DNA of 8,200 bases from contig JAQUNT010000082.1 of the NCBI GenBank assembly GCA_028717525.1, forward strand, positions 1 to 8,200, read 5' to 3'. This DNA is from Elusimicrobiota bacterium (GTDB lineage: Bacteria; Elusimicrobiota; Elusimicrobia; UBA1565; UBA9628). Each line of letters begins with the position of its first letter. The first letter of the stretch is position 1. A program made the position numbers and the translations under genes. The notes beneath the pieces were generated by a model, which saw only the letters and a list, made by a program, of their open reading frames with translations, ran no database searches and was not told where the DNA came from. Below, piece after piece: positions 1 to 5,221 of the stretch.

Positions 1-502
1 CCATGGCCGCCTCGGGCAGGGCCACGACCTTGCCCATGGAGGAGAATATCTTCTCGGCCAGGGCCATGTCGCCGGCGCCCGCTTGCGCGCCCGCGGCCAC
101 GGCCGTGGCCCCGGCGTCCACCAGGCAGGGGGTGTTGGGCATGGCGCGGACCACCGGGCAGGGCTGGCCCAGCTTCTGGGAGATGGTCTTGGTGGTGATG
201 CCGGCCATGAGGCTGATGACGAGCTGGTGGGGCTTCACGACGGAGGCGAGCTCGGCCAGGACCGCGGGGGAGACCTGGGGCTTGACCGCGAGGATGACGA
301 TGTCGGCGCCGGCCGCCGCCTTCTTGTTGTCCGTCCCCGTGTTGGCCCCCCACTCCTTCTTGAGGGCGGCCAGGGCCTCCGCGCTGTGGCGGGAGGCGGT
401 GATGTTCTTGGGGACGGTGAGCTTGGCGCGCAGCATGCCGCCGATGAGGGCCGCGCCCATGTGGCCGGCGCCCACCACCGCGATCTTCTTATTGGACAGC
501 AT
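1..502 (-). CDS. proC: Pyrroline-5-carboxylate reductase, partial (C-terminus beyond left edge)
   Basis: ProC catalyses the last step of proline synthesis, the NAD(P)H-dependent reduction of 1-pyrroline-5-carboxylate to L-proline in the cytoplasm. The 167 visible residues begin with a Rossmann strand and dinucleotide loop (IAVVGAGHMG, residues 7-16). They continue with ILAVKPQ (70-76) and the family signature VVRAMPNTP (117-125). Family members are about 270 residues, so roughly 100 residues, including the helical dimerisation and catalytic domain, lie outside the window. Two ATG codons stand in tandem (503-505 and 500-502 on the minus strand). I chose the second because the GGAGG at 507-511 is 4 bases from it but only 1 base from the first. 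The gene diverges from the membrane-protein gene starting at 547/550. The identification is firm; only the exact start is open by one codon. Confidence 0.96.
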   Translation of the reverse strand, partial: MLSNKKIAVVGAGHMGAALIGGMLRAKLTVPKNITASRHSAEALAALKKEWGANTGTDNKKAAAGADIVILAVKPQVSPAVLAELASVVKPHQLVISLMAGITTKTISQKLGQPCPVVRAMPNTPCLVDAGATAVAAGAQAGAGDMALAEKIFSSMGKVVALPEAAM

Positions 503-505
503 CAT

Positions 506-512
506 CCCTCCC
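506..512 (-). promoter_or_regulatory. Shine-Dalgarno sequence of proC
   Basis: The minus strand reads GGGAGGG directly before the tandem ATG codons of proC. The spacing favours the second ATG (position 502). It is one of only two clear ribosome binding sites seen at the gene starts in this window. Confidence 0.7.
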
Positions 513-534
513 GGGTGCGAGACCCGCCGAAGAA

Positions 535-542
535 GTTATAAC
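535..542. promoter_or_regulatory. Palindromic GTTATAAC, possible shared -10 of a divergent promoter
   Basis: The 8-mer GTTATAAC is its own reverse complement, so TATAAC (5 of 6 matches to TATAAT) can be read as a -10 on both strands. On the plus strand it ends 4 bases before GTG 547 and 7 bases before GTG 550. That would place transcription initiation at or next to the start codon. On the minus strand it would give proC a leader of about 25 bases that contains its Shine-Dalgarno sequence. No good -35 is visible in either direction; the best minus-strand candidate, TGAAAG at 558-563 with 17-bp spacing, matches poorly. It is the only AT-rich spot in the 41-base gap between the two genes. A repressor operator is an alternative reading. 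Confidence 0.4.
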
Positions 543-546
543 ATTT

Positions 547-1185
547 GTGGTGTCGGGCTTTCACTCCGGTCATCCCCTGGTCGGACCCCTGGCGCAAGGC
601 TTCTGGCTCGGCCTGTCCACCGGGCCCTACTGCTTCGCGGCCTGCGCGCCCTTCCTGGTTCCCTACCTTTGCGCCGAGGGCCGGCCCGCTTTCGCAGACA
701 GCCTCATGACCTTGGCGCGCTTCTTGGCCGGGCGCCTGCTGGCCTACCTCGCCTTCGGCGCGGCCGCCGGGGCCCTGGGCGCCGCAGTCGGAAGCCGCGT
801 GCCGGCTTGGCTGCCGGCCGCGGCCCTGGCCGCCAGCGCCCTGCTGATGCTGGCCTGCGCCGCCCGGGCCTTCCCGGGTGTCTCCTGGTGCGCGGCCGCG
901 GGCCGCTGGGCCACGCCGCAGAGGGTCCCCTTCGCGATGGGCCTGCTGACCGGCATCAACGTCTGCCCGCCCTTCCTGACCGGGATGGTGGTGGTTCTGG
1001 CTTTGGGCAGCGCCGCCTCCGGTGCCGCCTTCTTTGCGGCGTTCTTCGCGGCGACCTCGCTCTACCTGCTGCCGGTGCTGGGGGTCTGGCCCTGGCTCTC
1101 CGCCGCGCGGGTCCGGAGCGTGGGCCGCTGGGCCCTCGGTTTGGCCGGGGCGTGGTACCTTCTGCAGGCCGTCCGCATGTGCTAG
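547..1185 (+). CDS. Six-helix membrane protein, DsbD/CcdA-like (often annotated sulfite exporter TauE/SafE family)
   Basis: This 212-residue, strongly hydrophobic protein has about six predicted membrane segments (roughly residues 16-42, 57-82, 87-106, 127-153, 157-182 and 193-210). Two helices carry related motifs: GLSTGPYC...C-A-P-F-L (22-37, with C29 and C33) and GLLTGINVCPPFL (132-144, with C140). The C-x-P-F pair, one in each half, is the pattern expected of an inverted-repeat transporter. It recalls the helix-1/helix-4 cysteine pair by which DsbD and CcdA pass electrons across the inner membrane. Related proteins are often labelled TauE/SafE or cytochrome c biogenesis protein. Transmembrane thiol-disulfide transfer is therefore an inference, and no thioredoxin-like domain is attached. 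The start is GTG 547 or GTG 550, with no Shine-Dalgarno sequence. The -10-like TATAAC just upstream favours GTG 550 on a leaderless mRNA. pilC follows after 15 bases and may be co-transcribed. Confidence 0.72.
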   Translation: MVSGFHSGHPLVGPLAQGFWLGLSTGPYCFAACAPFLVPYLCAEGRPAFADSLMTLARFLAGRLLAYLAFGAAAGALGAAVGSRVPAWLPAAALAASALLMLACAARAFPGVSWCAAAGRWATPQRVPFAMGLLTGINVCPPFLTGMVVVLALGSAASGAAFFAAFFAATSLYLLPVLGVWPWLSAARVRSVGRWALGLAGAWYLLQAVRMC

Positions 1186-1188
1186 AAT
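1183..1188 (+). promoter_or_regulatory. Possible -10 element of pilC overlapping the upstream stop codon
   Basis: TAGAAT (5 of 6 matches to TATAAT) includes the TAG stop of the membrane-protein gene and ends 12 bases before the pilC ATG. Initiation about 7 bases downstream would leave a leader of only about 6 bases. The -35 region is poor (TTCTGC at 1160-1165, 17-bp spacing). pilC has no good Shine-Dalgarno sequence, only AGG at 1195-1197. Read-through from the upstream gene is the alternative. Confidence 0.25.
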
Positions 1189-1200
1189 ATCAACAGGCTT

Positions 1201-2442
1201 ATGCCGGTATTCGCTTATAAGGCCAAGGGCGCCGACGGGGCTGTAGTCGAGGGCACGGTCGACGCGGAGGAGCAGAAGGCCGCGGTCGCCCGCCTGCGCG
1301 ACCAGAAGCTGGTCATCCTCGAGATCGGAGAGAAGACCGCGGGACCGCTCGACGCGGTCACGGGCCTCTTCAAGCGCAAGGGCAAGGTCACCAACCGCGA
1401 CCTGGTGCTCTTCTCGCGCCAGCTCTCCACCTTGGTCGGCGCCGGCGTGCCGATCGTGCAGAGCCTGGCCATCCTGGAGAACCAGGCCGAGAACCCGGCC
1501 TTCAAGGAGGTCCTGGTGACCGTACGCTCCGACATCGAGAGCGGGCTCTCGATCTCGGACGCGCTCAAGAAACACCCGGACGCCTTCCCCGAGCTCTACA
1601 GCTCCATGATCAAGGCCGGCGAGTTGGGGGGCATCCTCGATACCATCCTGGAGCGCCTGACCGCCTACCTGGAGTCCAACGAGGCCTTGAAGGCCAAGGT
1701 CAAGTCGGCGATGATGTACCCCATCATCGTCCTGAGCATCTGCTTTGTCATCACCATTTTCCTGCTCACCTTCGTCATCCCGCGCTTCGCCACCATCTTC
1801 CAGAGCTTCGGCGCGGAACTGCCCTGGCTGACCCAGACTTTGCTCGACATCTCCACCTTCGTCAAGCAGCCGCTGAACTTCCTCTGCATCATGGCCTCGC
1901 CCGTGGTGGGCTGGAAGATCCTCCAGCGCGTCCAGAAGACGCCGGCCGGGGCGAAGTACATCGACGCCAAGCTCTTGACCATGCCCCTCTTCGGCATCAT
2001 CCTCAAGAAGGTCGCCGTGGCGCGCTTCACCCGCACCTTGGGCACCTTGATCAAATCCGGCGTTCCCATCCTGCAGGCCCTGGAGACGGTGGCCTCCACC
2101 GCGGGCAACGTGATCATCGGCGAGGCGGTCCTGAGCGCCCGGGAGTCCATCCGAGAGGGCGGGCACCTCAGCGACCCGCTCAAGAAGTCCGGGGTCTTCC
2201 CCAACATGGTCACGGCCATGATCTCGGTGGGCGAGGAGACCGGAGCTCTCGACGCCATGCTGGCCAAGATCGCGGACTTCTACGACCAGGAGGTCGACAC
2301 CGCGGTCAAGGGCCTGACCTCGCTCATCGAGCCCATCGTCATCGTGGTCATGGGCGCCATCGTGGGCACCATCGTGGCCGCCATGTTCCTCCCCATGTTC
2401 GGCATGGGCGAGCTGGCCGGCAACATGGAAGGCGGCAAATAG
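1201..2442 (+). CDS. pilC: Type IV pilus / type II secretion inner-membrane platform protein PilC/GspF
   Basis: PilC/GspF is the polytopic inner-membrane platform that couples the cytoplasmic assembly ATPase to pilin polymerisation. The 413 residues match the usual family length. An N-terminal domain (about 1-60, starting MPVFAYKAKG) precedes two repeated T2SSF domains. The first begins with LVLFSRQLSTLVGAGVPI (68-85) and the second with VARFTRTLGTLIKSGVPI (273-290); the two openings align closely. Membrane segments follow each domain: about 173-196 for the first and 375-402 for the second, with a weaker hydrophobic stretch near 224-240. Each domain also has the conserved glycine-glutamate turn (IKAGELGG at 137-144; VGEETGAL at 343-350). 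No PilB, PilT, PilM or pilin gene is visible beside it, so pilus and secretion roles cannot be told apart; the partners may lie elsewhere. The upstream neighbour is the membrane thiol-type gene, and the downstream neighbour is the convergent uvrC, 24 bases away. Confidence 0.95.
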   Translation: MPVFAYKAKGADGAVVEGTVDAEEQKAAVARLRDQKLVILEIGEKTAGPLDAVTGLFKRKGKVTNRDLVLFSRQLSTLVGAGVPIVQSLAILENQAENPAFKEVLVTVRSDIESGLSISDALKKHPDAFPELYSSMIKAGELGGILDTILERLTAYLESNEALKAKVKSAMMYPIIVLSICFVITIFLLTFVIPRFATIFQSFGAELPWLTQTLLDISTFVKQPLNFLCIMASPVVGWKILQRVQKTPAGAKYIDAKLLTMPLFGIILKKVAVARFTRTLGTLIKSGVPILQALETVASTAGNVIIGEAVLSARESIREGGHLSDPLKKSGVFPNMVTAMISVGEETGALDAMLAKIADFYDQEVDTAVKGLTSLIEPIVIVVMGAIVGTIVAAMFLPMFGMGELAGNMEGGK

Positions 2443-2466
2443 CGCCGACCTTTCGTTATCCCGAAA

Positions 2467-3774
2467 TCAGGCCAGCAGTTCCTTCCCGCGCAGGAGCCGG
2501 TGATACTTGACCCCGAAGCGGTGGGCTTCATCGCGCAGGCGCTGCAGGAGCCTTAGCGCCGGCCGGCTCCTGTCCAGGATGACGGACTGGGACCGGCCGG
2601 GCAGGAAGACCTCCTCGATGCGCTTGGCCAAAGCCGCGACCGGCAGGCGCAGCTTGAGGGCCTTGAGTTCCGCCAGCGCCGCGCCCAGCTGGCCCTTGCC
2701 CCCGTCGATGAGCACCAGGTCGGGCATGGCCTGGCCTTCCCGCTGCAGCCTGCCGTAGCGCCGCCGCACGGCCTCCGCGATGGAGGCGAAGTCGTCGATG
2801 CCCGAGACCTCGCGCAGGCGGAAGCGGCGGTAGTGGTCCTTGTGCGGCTCGCCGCCCCGGAAGCAGACCATGGCGGCCACCAGCTGGCGGCCCTGGAAGT
2901 GGGAGACGTCGAAGCACTCGATGTGGAACGGCGCCGTAGCCAGCCCCAGGGCGGCCTGCAGGTCCGTGACCGAGCGGCTCGCGGCCAGGGGGCGGTCGAG
3001 CTCTCCCGCCCGCACCGCGCGCACGCGCACCCGCTCGCTGATCTGGTCCAGGGCCTCCAGGTTGTCGCGCAGGCGCGCCGCGCGCTCGTACTCGAGCCGC
3101 CGGGAGGCCTCGCGCATCTCGCCCTCGAAGCGCCGGCGCAGGTCCGCGTGCCGGCCCGAGAAGAACAGGGCCGCGTCGTCCACGGTGCGGCGGTAGTCCT
3201 CCCGGCTGATGTGCCCGGCGCAGGGGGCCGGGCAGTCCTTGGTGTGCAGGTAGAGGCAGGAGTGCAGCTTGCGCCGGTCCAGGGGCTTGTCCGTGCCGAA
3301 GTCCCAGTGGCAGGGCCGCAGGGGGAAGAACTTCTGCTTCCAGAGGTGGTCGAGCAGGCCCTTGATGGGGGCCACCTTGGGGTAGGGGCCGAAGTAGAGG
3401 GCCCCGTCCTTGGCCTTGCGGCGCGTGAGCAGCACGCGCGGGAAGTCCTCCCGCACCGTGATCTTGACGTAGGGGTAGGACTTGTCGTCCTTCCACATGG
3501 AGTTGAAGAAGGGCTGGCGCTCGCGGATGAGGCGCCGCTCCAGGAGCAGGGCTTCGCGCTCCGAGCCGCAGGCCACGTAGTCGATGGCGCGGACCAAGGG
3601 CGCCAGGTGGGTGTTCTTGAGGTCCGGCTTGTTGGGGTTGAAGTACTGGGAGACCCGTCTAAAGAGGTCCTTGGCCTTGCCGATGTAGAGGATGGCGCCG
3701 CGGGAGTCGCGCATGATGTAGACCCCGCAGGCATGGGGGACGTGCGAGCGGTCCGGAGCGGGCGCGCTCTCCAT
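2467..3774 (-). CDS. uvrC: Short UvrC, excinuclease ABC subunit C lacking the middle segment and the HhH domain
   Basis: UvrC makes both incisions in nucleotide excision repair after UvrAB load onto damage. Numbered from ATG 3774 (435 residues), the GIY-YIG nuclease is at the N-terminus (GVY 17-19, YIG 30-32, R39, E79, N91). Four cysteines (155, 173, 181, 185) match the Fe-S cluster region. The UVR (UvrB-binding) segment is at about 217-242 (RRLEYERAARLRD). The RNase H-like nuclease starts at FDVSH (D289) and includes LIDGGKGQ (D357) and RDEAHRF (H418). The protein stops shortly after RDEAHRF. Typical UvrC is about 600 residues. This one lacks roughly 110 residues between the UVR and RNase H parts and the whole C-terminal (HhH)2 domain of about 60 residues. 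An upstream in-frame GTG at 3789 would add five residues, but it lies on the likely promoter. The gene diverges from rpsT and converges on pilC. The identity is strong; the short architecture is the odd point. Confidence 0.93.
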   Translation of the reverse strand: MESAPAPDRSHVPHACGVYIMRDSRGAILYIGKAKDLFRRVSQYFNPNKPDLKNTHLAPLVRAIDYVACGSEREALLLERRLIRERQPFFNSMWKDDKSYPYVKITVREDFPRVLLTRRKAKDGALYFGPYPKVAPIKGLLDHLWKQKFFPLRPCHWDFGTDKPLDRRKLHSCLYLHTKDCPAPCAGHISREDYRRTVDDAALFFSGRHADLRRRFEGEMREASRRLEYERAARLRDNLEALDQISERVRVRAVRAGELDRPLAASRSVTDLQAALGLATAPFHIECFDVSHFQGRQLVAAMVCFRGGEPHKDHYRRFRLREVSGIDDFASIAEAVRRRYGRLQREGQAMPDLVLIDGGKGQLGAALAELKALKLRLPVAALAKRIEEVFLPGRSQSVILDRSRPALRLLQRLRDEAHRFGVKYHRLLRGKELLA

Positions 3775-3780
3775 AGGGGT

Positions 3781-3786
3781 ATTATA
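3781..3786 (-). promoter_or_regulatory. -10 element of uvrC, consistent with a leaderless start
   Basis: The minus strand carries a perfect TATAAT, followed by six bases (ACCCCT) and then ATG 3774. A start site 7 bases after the hexamer would fall on the A of the ATG, giving a leaderless mRNA. There is no Shine-Dalgarno sequence and no recognisable -35 at 16-18 bp. The position also argues against the upstream GTG 3789 as the start codon. Confidence 0.55.
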
Positions 3787-3809
3787 CACCGCGGCGCGGC
3801 GAGCGAGCG

Positions 3810-3839
3810 TTGACGGTCCCCGCCCGGAAGTGGTTTAAT
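3810..3839 (+). promoter_or_regulatory. Promoter of rpsT (TTGACG - 18 bp - TTTAAT)
   Basis: The -35 TTGACG (3810-3815) and -10 TTTAAT (3834-3839) each match the sigma-70 consensus at 5 of 6 positions and are 18 bp apart. The -10 ends 8 bases before the rpsT ATG, so transcription would start within about two bases of the start codon. No Shine-Dalgarno sequence lies between. This is the best-formed promoter in the window, as expected for a ribosomal protein gene. Confidence 0.65.
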
Positions 3840-3847
3840 GTCTGCCT

Positions 3848-4165
3848 ATGCCAGCCAAGAAGAAGACCATGAGGCACCGCTCGGCCATCAAGGCTCATCG
3901 GCAGTCGGTCAGACGCCATGCGCGCAACGTCGCCATGAAGAAGACTCTCCGCCTGGCGGCCCGCGCCGCCGGTGACGCTGCCGTCGCCAAGGACTCCAAG
4001 ACCTCCGAGCTCCTGGCCAAGGCCTCCTCGGCGTTCGACCGGGCCGCCCGGCGGGGCGCCATCCATTGGAAGACGGCCGCGCGCCGCAAGTCCCGCCTGG
4101 CCAAGCGCGTGGCCGCCGGCCCTGCGACGTCGCAGGCCGCGACAGCCGCTCCCGCCAAAGCCTAA
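3848..4165 (+). CDS. rpsT: 30S ribosomal protein S20
   Basis: S20 is a primary 16S rRNA-binding protein of the small subunit and is made mostly of long basic helices. The 105 residues start MPAKKKTMRH and carry the expected Arg/Lys/Ala-rich helices. GAIHWKTAARRKSRL (70-84) corresponds to the GLIHKNKAARHKANL segment of E. coli S20. The family is usually 85-95 residues. The excess here is a C-terminal tail after about residue 88, rich in Ala, Pro and Thr, whose function is unknown. The ATG at 3848 is chosen because it gives the standard N-terminus and follows the promoter directly; there is no Shine-Dalgarno sequence. The gene is transcribed away from uvrC and toward holA, and an inverted repeat follows its stop. 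Confidence 0.93.
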   Translation: MPAKKKTMRHRSAIKAHRQSVRRHARNVAMKKTLRLAARAAGDAAVAKDSKTSELLAKASSAFDRAARRGAIHWKTAARRKSRLAKRVAAGPATSQAATAAPAKA

Positions 4166-4186
4166 GGCCCGGGCCGGAGCCGCGAG

Positions 4187-4212
4187 AGGGACACCCTGAA
4201 GGGGGTGTCCCT
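4187..4212. terminator. Inverted repeat between convergent rpsT and holA, probable bidirectional terminator
   Basis: AGGGACACCC (4187-4196) and GGGTGTCCCT (4203-4212) form a perfect 10-bp stem around the 6-base loop TGAAGG. The repeat starts 21 bases after the rpsT stop and ends one base before the holA stop on the other strand, so it can serve both genes. Neither flank has a real U-tract (GCTATTT on the plus side, a GC-rich run on the minus side). It is therefore not a textbook intrinsic terminator, and it could instead stabilise the 3' ends. Confidence 0.65.
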
Positions 4213-4213
4213 G

Positions 4214-5221
4214 CTATTTGGAGCAGAGGTCCACGACTAGGCGCTCGATCTCCTGGGGGGCCGAGAGCCAGCTGCGCGACTTGAGGCAGACCTCCGCCTC
4301 CAGGCAGGCGCCCAGGTCCCGCCGCAGGCGGGCTTCGCTGAAGCGCTTGAGGCCGGAGAGGTAGTCCCGGTCCCAGTAGCTGTGCAGGCGCAGAGCCCCG
4401 AAGACCTCGGCCTCGGAGCGGCCGGCCCTGAGCATGCGCTTGGCGCGCAGTTGCTTGAGCACCGCCGAGCTGATCTGGTTGAGGGCGCGGAAGGCCTGGT
4501 CGTCGGGCTTGCCTTCCTGGAAGAGGCGCCGCAGATGCGCCAGCGCCGCCTTGAGCTGGCGCGCCTGGATCAGGCGGGGCAGGGCGAAAGGGTCGGCCGC
4601 CTTGTGATAGCCCAGGCAGGCCGCCACCTGGTCTCGCCCGATCTCGGGGGCGTCCCCGGCGAATAGCGCGGCCTTCTCCAGCTCCTGCTTGAGGATGGCC
4701 CAGTCCGTGCCCGCCTCCGCGACCAGGGCCTCCGCGGCCTCGGGCGAGATGGTCTTGCCGGCCCGGCGCGCCTCGGCCTGCAGGCGCGCCACGGCGTCCT
4801 CCTCGCGCAGGGGCTTGAACAGGCAGACGGCCCCGGCCCCGGCTGCGGCCTTGACCAGGGCATCCCGGGGGTCGATCCGGCGCTCTTCGGAGAACAGGAC
4901 CAAGGAGGTGCTGGGCGAGGGCGACTGGAGGTAGGCGGCCAGGGCGGCCCGCGCCTCGGCAAGGAGCTTGGGGCTCTCCAGGACCACCAGCCGGCGCTCG
5001 GCGAAAACGGGGAGCGTCAAGGCCTCCGTGATGACGGCCGCGACCTGCCCCGCCGGGTCCCCGGAGAAGTGCGCGTAGTTGAAGCCGTCCGGATTGAGCG
5101 CCGCCTTGAGGGCGGCCGCGGCCTCGGTCCGGGCCGAGGCGTCCTCGCCTATGAAGTAGTAGACCGGGCGGAACTTCCCCGCGCGCCATTCCTTGACCAG
5201 GTCATCGTAGCGGGCTTCCAT
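4214..5221 (-). CDS. holA: DNA polymerase III subunit delta
   Basis: HolA is the delta subunit of the clamp loader. It opens the beta clamp ring so it can be loaded on primed DNA. The 335 residues match the family length (343 in E. coli). The N-terminus has the family pattern RPVYYFIGEDA (18-28), followed by a beta strand with LPVFAERRLVVLESPKL (70-86) and TSLVLFSEERRIDPR (105-119), then FKPLRE (135-140). The mid-region LKQELEKAALFAG (177-189) is the usual delta signature. The C-terminal helical collar follows (about 210-335, with ALNQISSAVLKQL at 246-258). The ATG follows the TAG stop of lptE with no gap (TAG at 5222-5224, ATG at 5219-5221) and no Shine-Dalgarno sequence, so translation is probably coupled to lptE. 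It is the last gene of the leuS-lptE-holA cluster. Confidence 0.93.
   Translation of the reverse strand: MEARYDDLVKEWRAGKFRPVYYFIGEDASARTEAAAALKAALNPDGFNYAHFSGDPAGQVAAVITEALTLPVFAERRLVVLESPKLLAEARAALAAYLQSPSPSTSLVLFSEERRIDPRDALVKAAAGAGAVCLFKPLREEDAVARLQAEARRAGKTISPEAAEALVAEAGTDWAILKQELEKAALFAGDAPEIGRDQVAACLGYHKAADPFALPRLIQARQLKAALAHLRRLFQEGKPDDQAFRALNQISSAVLKQLRAKRMLRAGRSEAEVFGALRLHSYWDRDYLSGLKRFSEARLRRDLGACLEAEVCLKSRSWLSAPQEIERLVVDLCSK

Noticed and set aside
3..1220. Plus-strand open frame of 405 codons at the left edge
   Set aside because: It is antisense to proC and then out of frame with the membrane-protein gene. Its product is Ala/Arg/Gly-rich with no recognisable domain.
502..2166. 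Long minus-strand open frame of 554 codons across the membrane-protein and pilC genes
   Set aside because: It runs antisense to two well-supported genes, its translation is low-complexity Gly/Asp/Glu/Arg-rich sequence with no family resemblance, and it is typical of antisense frames in GC-rich DNA.
2451..2466. Small hairpin TTTCG-TTATCC-CGAAA between convergent pilC and uvrC as a terminator
   Set aside because: The stem is only 5 bp with two G-C pairs and no U-tract on either side, so it is too weak to call.
2467..3774. Frameshift or premature stop as the cause of the short UvrC
   Set aside because: The missing middle segment is internal and in frame, and the 24 bases after the stop cannot hold an HhH remnant before pilC begins on the other strand.
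3909..5189. Minus-strand open frame of 426 codons overlapping holA and rpsT
   Set aside because: It is a shifted frame of holA; the sequence is Gly/Pro/Arg-rich and lacks any motif, whereas the holA frame has clear delta-subunit features.
5069..5221. A separate promoter for holA inside lptE or holA
   Set aside because: No -35/-10 pair stands out, and the direct TAG-ATG junction favours coupled translation within the leuS-lptE-holA transcript.
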